NCBI RefSeq assembly: GCF_000190415.1
Contig: NZ_AEWF01000004.1
Location: forward strand, 62,001-126,000
Length of the DNA: 64,000 bases
Source: Candidatus Odyssella thessalonicensis L13
GTDB taxonomy: Bacteria; Pseudomonadota; Alphaproteobacteria; Paracaedibacterales; Paracaedibacteraceae
Direction: 5' to 3'
Shown: positions 17,547 through 26,652 of the stretch, piece by piece
Layout of the letters: every line of letters begins with the position of its first letter
Position numbering within the stretch: the first letter of the stretch is position 1
Translations under genes and position numbers: made by a program
Notes under the pieces: model-generated
The model's database searches: none
Told to the model about the DNA's origin: nothing
Seen by the model: the letters and a program-made list of their open reading frames with translations, nothing else

Positions 17547-19244
17547 ATGACAAAAAGACATCTGATAACGAGTGCGCTTCCGTATATTAATGGCATTAAA
17601 CACTTAGGCAATTTGGTCGGATCGATGTTGCCAGCGGATGTGTATGCTCGGTATCTGCGGCAACACGGCGAACAAGTTCTGTATATTTGTGGAACAGATG
17701 AGCATGGCACGCCGGCCGAGATTGCCGCTGAAGCCGCCGGTCAAGAGGTTGCCGCCTATTGCCAAGAGATGTATGCGACGCAAAAAGATATTTATGAACG
17801 CTTTGGCATTTCTTTTGACTACTTTGGTCGCTCCTCCAATCCCGCCAATCATCAGCTCACTCAAGCGCTTTTCTTACAGATGCGCGAGAACGGCTATATT
17901 GAGGAGCGAGAAATTGAGCAGTATTACTCCCATGCGGATCAGCGTTTTTTGCCTGATCGCTATGTGGAGGGAACCTGTCCTACTTGTGGCTATGCTAAGG
18001 CGCGGGGTGATCAATGTGATGGTTGTGGCCGCCTGTTAGAACCCACGGACTTGGTCGAGCCCTATTCTGCCCTTTCTGGCAGTAAAGATATCGAACTCAA
18101 AGCCACCAAACACATCTTCTTACTTTTGGATAAGTTGACGCCGCAACTTGAAAGCTGGGTTGCCGATCGTCCTGAATGGCCCGATGGCGTTAAAGGCATT
18201 GCGCGCAAATGGCTCAAAGAAGGGCTGCAGCCGCGCTGTATTACCCGGGACTTAAAATGGGGCGTACCAGTACCACTTGAGGGGTTCGAGAATAAGGTCT
18301 TTTATGTTTGGTTTGATGCCCCCAACGGCTATATCAGCATTACTCAAGATTGGGCCAGAGCAACAGACCAACCCGAGGCCTGGAAAACCTGGTGGCAGGA
18401 TCCAGACCAGGTGCATTATGTGCAGTTTATGGCTAAAGATAACGTACCCTTTCACAGTATTTTTTGGCCGGCGATGTTAATGGCAACAGGGCAGAAATGG
18501 AAGCAAGTAGACTATATTAAAGGCGTCAATTGGCTGAATTATGATAAAGGCAAGTTTTCAACCAGCCAAAAGCGTGGTATTTTTACGGATACGGCCTTAG
18601 ACTTATATCCTGCCGATTATTGGCGTTATTACTTGATGGCGAACTGCCCGGAAAGTGATGATGCGGATTTTACTTTTGCTCACTTCGCAGCGATCCTGAA
18701 TAAGGATCTAGCGGATATTCTAGGCAACTTTGCCAATCGTAGTTTTTCCTTAGTTCATAAATATTTTGAAGGAAGGCTGCCCGTTGCGTTGTCAGGCGCG
18801 ACCCTGGATCAAGACCTGCTGGCTAAAGTGACCGCCATGGTCAATGACTACCAAAAGTCATTAGCTGATATGAAATTCCGCCAAGCGTGTAGCCAATTGC
18901 GGGCGCTATGGGTATTAGCTAATGAATATATTACCGTTCAGGAGCCATGGAAAGCAGCAAAAAATGATCTCAATCAGGCAGCTATCTGCTTAAGTCATTG
19001 CCTGTATCTGCTGCGATTGTTTGCCATCCTGGTGCATCCGTTAATGCCGACCACCGCGGTACGGATTCTAGAATTATTAAGAGATCCCCTTGCGGCAACG
19101 GTGGCTGCGACACCGTTTGCGGAAGGGCTTAATTTTAGCGCCTACTCGGCTAATCATAATCTGGGTGAGCCGGTGCGGTTATTTGAGAAGATTGAGGACG
19201 AACGTGTAACTGAGCTCACACAACAGTTTGGTGGTGGTCAGTAA
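17547..19244 (+). CDS. metG: Methionyl-tRNA synthetase
   Basis: 565 residues. The HIGH-type motif is KHLGN (18-22). The zinc knuckle with CPTCG and CDGCG lies at about 143-162, and the KMSKS-type motif is KFSTS. It charges initiator and elongator tRNA-Met. It has no C-terminal tRNA-binding (EMAP-like) domain, so it is the short form. The sequence before the ATG lacks a good Shine-Dalgarno site. It stands alone, with over 260 bp on each side. Confidence 0.95.
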   Translation: MTKRHLITSALPYINGIKHLGNLVGSMLPADVYARYLRQHGEQVLYICGTDEHGTPAEIAAEAAGQEVAAYCQEMYATQKDIYERFGISFDYFGRSSNPANHQLTQALFLQMRENGYIEEREIEQYYSHADQRFLPDRYVEGTCPTCGYAKARGDQCDGCGRLLEPTDLVEPYSALSGSKDIELKATKHIFLLLDKLTPQLESWVADRPEWPDGVKGIARKWLKEGLQPRCITRDLKWGVPVPLEGFENKVFYVWFDAPNGYISITQDWARATDQPEAWKTWWQDPDQVHYVQFMAKDNVPFHSIFWPAMLMATGQKWKQVDYIKGVNWLNYDKGKFSTSQKRGIFTDTALDLYPADYWRYYLMANCPESDDADFTFAHFAAILNKDLADILGNFANRSFSLVHKYFEGRLPVALSGATLDQDLLAKVTAMVNDYQKSLADMKFRQACSQLRALWVLANEYITVQEPWKAAKNDLNQAAICLSHCLYLLRLFAILVHPLMPTTAVRILELLRDPLAATVAATPFAEGLNFSAYSANHNLGEPVRLFEKIEDERVTELTQQFGGGQ

Positions 19245-19510
19245 GAAGGCTGCTGAAGGGCAGTCAGCTCAGCTTGTCTGCTTGGGAGCTTGAAAAAGGA
19301 ATGATAAGGCCCAGGGTCGAATATGATAAATAAACTCGCGCTGAGGCATCGAATTTTGTTCCCTCCCACCCTTGATTTGAGGTATAATATTTAGTAATTG
19401 GACAATAATATCCTAACCATTCCTATATAATAGGTCTTTTGATGGGGATTTAAGTTAGTAAATCTCTGGATTTTCCTTTTAATTATTAATTTTAGTAGGA
19501 GAGACGACGC

Positions 19511-19819
19511 ATGCAGATCATAAACAATTCATCCGCAAATCAGCTTCGGTTATTTATTGAGAAAGTTGAACGTTTAGAAGAAGAGAAATCAGAGCTGATG
19601 GAAAACATTCGAGAAGTCTATTCTGAAGCGAAGGCTGTTGGTTTTGATCCTAAAGTCATGAAGCAAATTGTCAAGCTACGTAAGATGAAGCACGAAGAAG
19701 CAGTTGAACAAGAAGAACTCCTCGATATTTATCGCGCGGCTTTAGGAATGATTCCTTCCAGCCGCGATAATGATGACCTTCCCGCCCATACGCATGTTGC
19801 GGAAGAAGAGGCAGCCTAA
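19511..19819 (+). CDS. gapR: GapR/DUF2312 nucleoid-associated protein
   Basis: 102 residues. The core NQLRLFIEKVERLEEEKSEL and REVYSEAKAVGFDPKVMKQI matches the alphaproteobacterial DUF2312 family, whose Caulobacter member GapR binds overtwisted AT-rich DNA ahead of replication forks and stimulates topoisomerases. The N-terminal coiled coil and the basic KLRKMK segment are present. The C-terminal tail is longer and more acidic than in Caulobacter. AGGAG precedes the ATG and a strong terminator follows, so it is a monocistronic unit. Confidence 0.92.
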   Translation: MQIINNSSANQLRLFIEKVERLEEEKSELMENIREVYSEAKAVGFDPKVMKQIVKLRKMKHEEAVEQEELLDIYRAALGMIPSSRDNDDLPAHTHVAEEEAA

Positions 19820-19839
19820 GCCATACTATGAAACGATAG

Positions 19840-19868
19840 AAGGGTGAAGGATAAGATTCACCCTTTTT
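19840..19868 (+). terminator. Rho-independent terminator of gapR
   Basis: AAGGGTGAA and TTCACCCTT form a perfect 9-bp stem around an 8-nt loop, followed by a T-run. It lies about 20 bp after the gapR stop. Confidence 0.9.
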
Positions 19869-20250
19869 GTTGCCTAAAGTTTTAAGGTTGTATTATTTTA
19901 CGGCTTGAAAGGGTTAAGAATTAACTTTCAGTCCATAGGCGCGATCGCCTAATCAATAAACAAGTTAGCTAATCTATTTTTGGGCTGTCCTATAAAGTTT
20001 AAGAGAGCCCCATAGAGCGAGCCCATTGTGCTCTAGTAAGAGAGATAGTGTAGAGGGTTATAACTACTCTTTTAAATCGGAGCTGCGATGATAAGGGGTA
20101 CAGACAACTAGAATGAGCTTTAATTGTCGTGAAAGTTAAGGATGGAGCTTGGTTCCTCCAAAAAAATTACATCGCAATAAAATTTAACATTTTGACAGAT
20201 GCGCCCTAAATGCCCATATGATATACGTGATTTGTAGAGGTTTTTAATAA
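19869..20250. other. Intergenic region upstream of glmU
   Basis: About 380 bp without a gene. It holds a short GC-rich palindrome around 19939 (AGGCGCGATCGCCT) and the likely glmU promoter near its right end. I checked for a tRNA or a known small RNA by eye and saw none. Confidence 0.5.
20192..20222 (+). promoter_or_regulatory. Candidate sigma-70 promoter for glmU-glmS
   Basis: A perfect TTGACA (20192-20197) and TATGAT (20217-20222) are separated by 19 bp, slightly longer than the optimum 17. They lie 29 bp upstream of the glmU ATG. Confidence 0.5.
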
Positions 20251-21591
20251 ATGACAACAGCCCTAATCTTAGCCGCGGGTATGGGTACTCGCATGAATTC
20301 AAGTGTACCGAAAGTTCTCCACTCAGTAGGGGGTAAGGCGATGGTACATCATGTAATTGATCTCGCTCTATCAATGAATATGGAGCGAGTCGTGGTTATT
20401 GCGTCACCGTATTTAGATAAGGAGCAGATTGTCTCTGGTCGGCAGATTGAAGTCGCTATCCAAGAAAAGCCACTGGGCACAGGCGATGCAGTTCGAGTGG
20501 GTGTTGACCATATCAAGGATTATGAAGGCGATGTCTTAATCTTAAGCGGTGATGTTCCTTTAATTGAATTTGAAACGCTCGCCCCTCTCTTTAATAAGCG
20601 TGAGCTTTATCCAGAAGATCTTTTGGTTTTGGCGATGCGGGTAGAGGATCCACGACAGTATGGGCGACTGCTAACAACCGATGATATTGTTGATGGTATT
20701 ATTGAATATAAGGATGCGTCTTTTGAACAGCGCGCTATTAACCTGTGTAATGCTGGCGTCTATCTGATTCCAGCAGCTGTCTTGCGAGCTTTATTGCCGC
20801 TTCTCTCTTCCCAGAATGCCGCAGGAGAATTCTATTTAACGGATATTATTGCCCTCGCCAAAGCTCAAGGATTAATATCGCGGTATGTGGAAACACCGCA
20901 TCCCGAAACCTTAAATGGAATTAATAATCGCGTCGAACTTGCCCAAGCTGAAAAGATTATGCAGCAACGCTGGCGGCAACGAATGATGTTAAGCGGCGTT
21001 ACCTTAATTGATCCCGACTCTACTTTCTTTGCTCACGATACAATTATTGGTAAAGATACGGTTATCCATCCTAATGTCACTTTCGCCCCTGGCGTTATTG
21101 TCGGCAATGAAGCGACCATCTATCCTTTTTGCCATCTGGAAAACTGTGTTTTGAATTCCGGAGCCAAGGTCGGGCCTTTTGCTCATTTGCGAACAGGGGC
21201 CATTATTGGTGAAAAGGCGGTGGTTGGGAACTTTGTTGAGATCAAAGATACGACCCTGGGTGCTAAAACCAAGGTTAAACACCTCAGTTATTTAGGTAAT
21301 GCGCAAATTGGGGACCGGGCTAATATTGGTGCCGGCACCATCACCTGTAACTATGATGGCTTTAATAAATCGCCAACTCATATTGGTAATGATGCCTTTA
21401 TCGGTAGTAACACATCTTTGGTAGCGCCGGTGCATGTGGGAGAAGGAGCCATTATTGCAGCGGGCAGCGTGATAACGGATAATGTTCCCGAGCATTCCTT
21501 AGGAATTGCCCGGCAACAACAAATCAATAAACCCGTTTGGGCCAAGAACTTTCGCACAACCGTAAGCGAGCTGAAGTCCAGAAAATCATAA
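20251..21591 (+). CDS. glmU: Bifunctional GlmU: GlcN-1-P acetyltransferase / GlcNAc-1-P uridyltransferase
   Basis: 446 residues. The N-terminal nucleotidyltransferase has LILAAGMGTRMNSSVPKVLH (residues 5-24) and later LSGDVPLI. The C-terminal left-handed beta-helix has many hexapeptide repeats and the active-site region NIGAGTITCNYDG. It converts glucosamine-1-phosphate to UDP-GlcNAc, the precursor of both peptidoglycan and lipid A. The stop is 26 bp before the glmS start, so the two form an operon behind the promoter at 20192. Confidence 0.96.
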   Translation: MTTALILAAGMGTRMNSSVPKVLHSVGGKAMVHHVIDLALSMNMERVVVIASPYLDKEQIVSGRQIEVAIQEKPLGTGDAVRVGVDHIKDYEGDVLILSGDVPLIEFETLAPLFNKRELYPEDLLVLAMRVEDPRQYGRLLTTDDIVDGIIEYKDASFEQRAINLCNAGVYLIPAAVLRALLPLLSSQNAAGEFYLTDIIALAKAQGLISRYVETPHPETLNGINNRVELAQAEKIMQQRWRQRMMLSGVTLIDPDSTFFAHDTIIGKDTVIHPNVTFAPGVIVGNEATIYPFCHLENCVLNSGAKVGPFAHLRTGAIIGEKAVVGNFVEIKDTTLGAKTKVKHLSYLGNAQIGDRANIGAGTITCNYDGFNKSPTHIGNDAFIGSNTSLVAPVHVGEGAIIAAGSVITDNVPEHSLGIARQQQINKPVWAKNFRTTVSELKSRKS

Positions 21592-21617
21592 CTTTTTAAA
21601 ATAGGAATTTGTCAACT

Positions 21618-23444
21618 ATGTGTGGAATTGTCGGCATTGTAGGCCATCAACCTGTAGCACAACGATTAATTGATGGCCTCAAACGTCTTGAGTACCGCGG
21701 TTACGACTCAGCGGGTATAGCGACCCTTTGCCAAGGTGATATTGCTATACGACGTGCCAAGGGCAAGCTGCAGGCTTTGCAAAACCTCTATGACCAGGAT
21801 CCCATAGAAGGGGTTATTGGTATTGGCCATACCCGTTGGGCTACGCATGGTGTTCCCAGTGAGGCTAACGCTCATCCTCATATCTCTGATAGGGTGGCGG
21901 TGGTTCACAATGGAATCATTGAAAATTATGCGGGCCTGAAAGAGATGCTGTTAAACAAGGGGCATCAGTTTGCCAGCCAGACTGATACAGAAGCAGTTGT
22001 ACATTTGATGACGGATTATTTAAGCCAAGGCAATTCCCCGATTGAGGCGCTGCGTCGGACCTTAGCTGATATTGAGGGGGCCTTTGCACTGGTGATTTTG
22101 GTTAAAGGCGTGGAAGATACACTGCTGGTCGCTCGACGCGGTAGCCCCTTAGTCATCGGTGAAGGGGACGGTGAGAGTTATGTGGGCTCAGATGCCTTAG
22201 TTTTGGCGCCGTGGACGCAGCGCTTACGGTATCTGGAAGAGGGGGATTATGCAATTGTATCGGCCCAAAGTATCCAGATCTTTAATGCGCAAGACCAACA
22301 TGTAGACCGTCCTGTAAAAACGATTAACATTTCCGCCGATGCTGCCACCAAAGGTGGATATGATCACTTTATGTTGAAAGAGATCTTTGAGCAGCCGACA
22401 ACTGTGAAAGATACCGTAGAATCGTTAATCGATAGCTCAGCTGAAACCCTCAATTTGCCTGTCGATATTGACTGGAATAATATCAGCAAGTTAACCATGA
22501 TTGCTTGCGGCACATCTTACTTCTCAACTGCGGTGGCGAAATACTGGTTTGAGATGATTGCTAGAATTCCTGTGGAAATCGATATTGCCTCCGAATTTCG
22601 TTACCGGGAATCTCCCTTGCCAAAAGGGGGCGCTGCTCTCTTTATTTCTCAATCAGGGGAAACCATTGATACTTTAGAAGCGATGAAGCAAGCAAAAGCA
22701 GATCATCAAACCACCATTGCCATTGTTAATGTGGCTGAAAGCAGTATGGATCGTTTAGCAGATTTCTCTGTTCATACGAAAGCGGGCCCTGAGATCGGTG
22801 TTGCGTCCACAAAGGCATTTACAGCACAATTAGCAGTTCTGGCGTGTTTATGTCTGGATGCGGCCCAAAAAAGAGGGACCCTAACTTCGAGTCAGGTTCA
22901 GGATCATATCCAGCACTTGCTAAACCTGCCCAATGAGATTTATGGTATCTTGCAAAAAGAAGCCGATTACCAGCAAGTTGCTCACCGGATGCAGCCAGCG
23001 CGGGATGCTCTTTATCTTGGGCGAGGGACTAATTTCCCTATTGCCATGGAAGGGGCCTTAAAGCTCAAAGAGATTTCTTATATTCACGCCGAAGGTTACG
23101 CGGCCGGCGAAATGAAGCATGGTCCGATTGCTTTAATTGATGATCTGATGCCCGTTATTGTTCTAGCCCCCCATGATAAATGGATGGTTAAGACCTTATC
23201 TAACCTGCAGGAAGTGATTGCCCGAGGTGGAATCGCGATCTGTTTTACCGACCGTCTAGGGCGACAACATATTGAACAGGATAAGATTCCAGCTCAGATT
23301 GTGGAAATGCCCCTAAGTCATCCATTAACGGCGCCGATTCTTTATGCCTTGCCGATGCAATTGCTGTCTTATTATACAGCCCTGCTAAAAGGAACAGATG
23401 TTGACCAACCCCGCAACTTGGCTAAATCTGTTACTGTTGAGTAA
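21618..23444 (+). CDS. glmS: Glutamine-fructose-6-phosphate aminotransferase (isomerising)
   Basis: 608 residues from ATG 21618. This start is needed because the catalytic Cys must be the first residue after Met (MCGIVGIVG); a TTG three codons upstream would bury it. The N-terminal Ntn glutaminase has HTRWATHG and HNGIIENY. Two SIS sugar-isomerase domains follow (ACGTSYFST, SQSGETIDT), and the C-terminus PRNLAKSVTVE is the conserved tail. It makes glucosamine-6-phosphate from fructose-6-phosphate and glutamine, the step that feeds GlmU. Confidence 0.96.
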   Translation: MCGIVGIVGHQPVAQRLIDGLKRLEYRGYDSAGIATLCQGDIAIRRAKGKLQALQNLYDQDPIEGVIGIGHTRWATHGVPSEANAHPHISDRVAVVHNGIIENYAGLKEMLLNKGHQFASQTDTEAVVHLMTDYLSQGNSPIEALRRTLADIEGAFALVILVKGVEDTLLVARRGSPLVIGEGDGESYVGSDALVLAPWTQRLRYLEEGDYAIVSAQSIQIFNAQDQHVDRPVKTINISADAATKGGYDHFMLKEIFEQPTTVKDTVESLIDSSAETLNLPVDIDWNNISKLTMIACGTSYFSTAVAKYWFEMIARIPVEIDIASEFRYRESPLPKGGAALFISQSGETIDTLEAMKQAKADHQTTIAIVNVAESSMDRLADFSVHTKAGPEIGVASTKAFTAQLAVLACLCLDAAQKRGTLTSSQVQDHIQHLLNLPNEIYGILQKEADYQQVAHRMQPARDALYLGRGTNFPIAMEGALKLKEISYIHAEGYAAGEMKHGPIALIDDLMPVIVLAPHDKWMVKTLSNLQEVIARGGIAICFTDRLGRQHIEQDKIPAQIVEMPLSHPLTAPILYALPMQLLSYYTALLKGTDVDQPRNLAKSVTVE

Positions 23445-23479
23445 GCGTGATCATAACCTCAGCCATCAGGTTGTTCGAG

Positions 23480-23505
23480 GGCGCCTTATAAATAAGGCGC
23501 CTTTT
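23480..23505 (+). terminator. Rho-independent terminator of glmU-glmS
   Basis: GGCGCCTTA and TAAGGCGCC form a perfect 9-bp GC-rich stem around TAAA, followed by TTTTG. It lies about 35 bp after the glmS stop. Confidence 0.92.
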
Positions 23506-23593
23506 GCTTAAGCGCATTTAAGGAAGAAGTGAGATGTTTCACCCCCTAAGGGACACGTTAGGTTTTCAAGGGCTGCGATTATAAGTGAACCTT

Positions 23594-24655
23594 TGTTGCC
23601 AAGCGTGAAAATTCAGTAGGTGGAGATTAATATAGTTTTTTGAATGAGAGCTCAGCTAGTCTTCAGCTTGCCTTTAAATCCCGGTAAGACTGTGATTAAC
23701 TTTATGCAATAAAATCGAAGTACGTTTGGGGATGGGGATAGGGCTCGTCCGCCAGGGTATAATGCCACCATTCCAGTTTGTACTCATTAAAACCGTCCTG
23801 CTTCATTATTGTGCGTAAGAAATTGCGTTTCTCCAAGTAGGGCTTGTCGACAAGCTGGCTATCGTGATGAGAGATTTCATGAAACAGAGCGAAGGAAGAG
23901 CCCATATCCTCTGTATTATCATCTAGGAAAGGAATTTTCTCACCATTTGTCAGCTGGCGGTAAGAAAGAGTAATGGGCTTCAACGGCTCACCATCTTTAA
24001 TAATGGTTAAGTCAAAAGTGCTTCCCGGCTATGGCCTGACTTTTTAGCCACGTAGCCCAATTCAAATAGGTCCTTTTTAGCAACTGTGGGATAGTAAAGC
24101 TCTTTGACAGATTGATCCGCCTCATCCTGGCTCCACTTTATAAACTCATTAACAGCCCGTTGGGGACGGTAGCCATCATAAACAACCAACTTATATCCGT
24201 GAGTATTAAGTGCTGCATGGGCTGCTTTGAGCTTTTCAGCGGCTGCTTTGGTGCAAATAATTCTCGGTGTGGTGTAGCCCTCTACTGGTTTTCCCAGAAA
24301 GTTCTGCCCCTCGTAACAGCGTGGGCTTTCTATAATGGTAGGGTCAATATCTGTTAAGAACACAAATCCCGGATGTAGCCCTATTTCAGCTGAAAAATCA
24401 TATTGTTGAGCTTTAGCCCCTTCAAGAACAACTATAGAACCTAATAGATATCGTAGTGTATGAACGACTTTATGATACATCTTAACCCCTCTCTAATGTT
24501 TTTGATATTATTTAAATTTCAAGGTAAGTATAGACAAGACAGCAGCCCCTAAGCAGATTAGAGCCAACTCCCTAAATAATGATAAATTCTAATCTGGTTG
24601 GAGCTGTTAAAATCACCCCGTGTTTCACCAACGAACTGCGTCCCCCTGCTTAATG
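23594..24655. repeat. Duplicated segment, copy A (holds the broken VanX-like gene)
   Basis: This stretch of about 1.06 kb is a diverged direct repeat of 25451-26520. Similarity runs past both ends of the gene: downstream (GTTTTTTGAATGAGAGCTCA in both copies) and upstream (GTTAAAATCA and CGTTTCACCAA-like blocks). Boundaries are approximate. Confidence 0.75.
23702..24480 (-). pseudogene. VanX-like D-Ala-D-Ala dipeptidase, frameshifted
   Basis: Two minus-strand fragments together match the intact paralogue at 25560-26333 over its full length. The 5' fragment (24480 to 24007) has the signal peptide and ends KKSGHSREALLT; the intact copy reads KSGHSRGSTFDLTI. One base is missing around 24023-24028 (a CGNGGA context became CGGGA), so the frame changes between the zinc ligand His and the zinc ligand Asp. 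The 3' frame still carries EWWHYTL. The upstream GAGGGG Shine-Dalgarno remains. Either the gene is freshly dead or there is a one-base sequence error. Confidence 0.85.
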
Positions 24656-24659
24656 CAAT

Positions 24660-25244
24660 TCAACGGGGAGAGGCTTTGTCTTGCGGGATCCCTACGGAGC
24701 AAGCCTGGCGACAAGGGTTACAGGCGCTTAAACTCTTAAGATAGCTTTTCAAGATTGCTTTATGATCAAAGGCGAAGTCAAGGGACTCCAATTGCTCTTG
24801 GAGCTGTTTAGGAGTATAAAGGATCACTTTTTTGGCATCGCTCGCAGCTTTAGGCTGTTGAGGAGTTGTGCAGGCAAAAGTTATTTCAACTGAGTGCTGC
24901 CGCGGATCCCTGCCTGGGTCACCGTGAACTCCTATAAGTTTAAGATTATTAATCTCTGTAATTGTAAGCTCTTCCTGCGCTTCACGCTTAAACGCTTGTT
25001 GGGGCGATTCATATTCTACATGACCGCCAAACATTGCTAACCCTTTGGGTGCCTTTCCGCGTTCAATGAGGGCAATTTTATTCTCAGGACAAACATGCAC
25101 CACACCAGCTGTCGTTAGGACAGGACGGCCAACATTTTCTTGTGGTTTGTCCTCTTGAAAAACAGAGCAGCTACTTAGAGCGCTGCAATTTATTGCTATG
25201 GCAACAACCTTTGCTATGGAGTTCATACTATTATTTCTCAGCAT
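24660..25244 (-). CDS. Lipoprotein NUDIX hydrolase
   Basis: 194 residues from ATG 25244, which has AGGAG 7 bp upstream; a longer frame to 25376 lacks this. The N-terminus is a lipoprotein signal: a hydrophobic run then LSSC (Cys26). The NUDIX box is at about 73-95: G, five residues, E, seven residues, then REAQEELTI, which supplies the metal-binding glutamates. The family hydrolyses nucleoside diphosphates linked to another moiety, such as ADP-ribose or oxidised nucleotides, and is normally cytoplasmic, so export to the envelope is unusual. It sits between the two VanX-like copies on the same strand. Substrate unknown. Confidence 0.8.
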   Translation of the reverse strand: MLRNNSMNSIAKVVAIAINCSALSSCSVFQEDKPQENVGRPVLTTAGVVHVCPENKIALIERGKAPKGLAMFGGHVEYESPQQAFKREAQEELTITEINNLKLIGVHGDPGRDPRQHSVEITFACTTPQQPKAASDAKKVILYTPKQLQEQLESLDFAFDHKAILKSYLKSLSACNPCRQACSVGIPQDKASPR

Positions 25245-25450
25245 TTTATCTCTCCTAGGAGTTAAGTGATGTCGTCGGCTGCATAATAGGGGATATCGAA
25301 GCAAAAAACGAGGTTTTTTAAATTTTCCCCATGTCTCTTTAATCAGAGGAGAAGAATAAGGATGTGTAGCGTACAAAATGAGCAGGGTTTCTTTTCTTCC
25401 CTGCCAATATTTTATGGTTTAACTTTGATCTTGTTTGCTATGATGCGGTA

Positions 25451-26520
25451 TGGTTGCTAGACTTGAGAATTCAACAGGTGGAAATTAAGGTAGTTTTTTG
25501 AATGAGAGCTCAGCCAGCCTTCCTCTTCTCCTTAGATTCCTTTCGGATTATGATTAACCTTATGCGATAAAATCGAAGTAAGTTTGGGAGTAGGGCTCAT
25601 CCGTCAGAGTATAATGCCACCATTCCTCTTTGTAATCGTTAAAACCGTGCTGCTTCATTACAGTGCGCAAGAAATTACGTTTCTCCAGATATGGCTTCTC
25701 AACAAGCTGGCTATCGTGATGAGAGATTTCATGAAACAAATCGAAGGAGGACCCCATATCTTCGGTATTATCATCAAGAAAAGGGATCTTCTCGCCATTT
25801 AGCAACTGACGGTAAGAAACAGTAATTGGCTTTAACTGCTCGCCATCTTTAATGATGGTTAAGTCAAATGTGCTGCCGCGGCTATGACCCGACTTTTCTG
25901 CCACGTAACCCAGTTTAAATACATCCTTTTTATGAACTGTTGGATAATAAAGTTTTTTGGCTGCTTGGTCCGCTTCATCATGGCTCCATCTCATGAACTC
26001 ATTAACTGCCCGCTGAGGACGGTAACCATCATAAACAACTAACTTATATCCTTGCTTATTAAGAGCTGCATGGGCTGCTTTTAGTTGCTCTGCTGCTTCT
26101 TGAGTGCAAATAATTCTGGGAGTAGTATAGCCCTCTACTGCTCTTCCTAGAAAGTTCTGGCTTTGATGGTAGCGGGGGCTTTCTATAATAGTAGGGTCAG
26201 CATCAGTTAAGAATACAAATCCCGGATGGAGTTCCGTTTCAGTTGAAAAGTCATATTGTTGTGCTTCGGCGCTGGCAAGAACAAATATAGAGCTTAATAA
26301 ATATTTTTTTGTATTGCCAAATTTATGATGCATCGTAGTCTCCCCCCTGAAGTTTCTTTCTATTATTTGAATTCTAAACTTAAGCATTAGGATAAACAGT
26401 GGCCTTGTTTAGATTAAGGCTAACGACCTATAATGATAGTAAATTTTAATCTTGTTGGGACTGTTAAAATCATCCCTCGTTTCACCAACCAAATAAGCAT
26501 CCCTCCTTAATATCACCTAG
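25451..26520. repeat. Duplicated segment, copy B (holds the intact VanX-like gene)
   Basis: Direct-repeat partner of 23594-24655 at an offset of about 1855 bp. The two copies flank the NUDIX lipoprotein gene. Divergence is moderate, so the duplication is not recent, although the frameshift in copy A may be. Confidence 0.75.
25560..26333 (-). CDS. VanX/DdpX-like D-alanyl-D-alanine dipeptidase, exported
   Basis: 257 residues from ATG 26333, which has GGGGGGAG 7 bp upstream; the frame extends to 26387 but that start is poorer. A signal peptide ends near SAEAQQYDF. VanX-type active-site residues are all present: Arg105 in YDGYRPQRAV, His150 and Asp157 in SGHSRGSTFDLT, Glu237 and His240 in EEWWHYT. 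These are zinc dipeptidases that split D-Ala-D-Ala. In non-resistant Gram-negatives (DdpX) they salvage D-alanine from peptidoglycan, and a periplasmic location fits this. No VanS/R or VanA/H genes are nearby, so vancomycin resistance is not implied. Confidence 0.88.
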   Translation of the reverse strand: MHHKFGNTKKYLLSSIFVLASAEAQQYDFSTETELHPGFVFLTDADPTIIESPRYHQSQNFLGRAVEGYTTPRIICTQEAAEQLKAAHAALNKQGYKLVVYDGYRPQRAVNEFMRWSHDEADQAAKKLYYPTVHKKDVFKLGYVAEKSGHSRGSTFDLTIIKDGEQLKPITVSYRQLLNGEKIPFLDDNTEDMGSSFDLFHEISHHDSQLVEKPYLEKRNFLRTVMKQHGFNDYKEEWWHYTLTDEPYSQTYFDFIA

Positions 26521-26652
26521 CGCTTTTCTTTGACCACCAATATCCTCTCGTCTTAAAATTCATGCGATACAGCTACTTTTAGTAAGAGTAGCAACTCTTT
26601 GTCATTTTATTCTTTTATTGCTTGGCACTAATTCTGTTTGCTATGATGCAGC
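26334..26652. other. Intergenic region between the VanX-like gene and ispH
   Basis: 319 bp, divergent. The left part belongs to duplicated segment B. The right end holds the ispH promoter and a block of about 40 bp that is repeated at 25405-25446. No gene seen. Confidence 0.55.
26618..26647 (+). promoter_or_regulatory. Candidate ispH promoter
   Basis: TTGCTT (26618-26623), 18 bp, then TATGAT (26642-26647). Only five bases separate the -10 box from the ispH ATG, so a transcript from here would begin at or very near the start codon. Confidence 0.45.

Noticed and set aside
19245-19510. A GGTCGAATA stretch as part of a tRNA
   Set aside because: No acceptor stem or anticodon arm can be built around it.
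25560-26333. VanX-like gene as a vancomycin-resistance determinant
   Set aside because: No VanA, VanH or VanRS genes are nearby, and Gram-negatives use such enzymes for D-Ala-D-Ala salvage.
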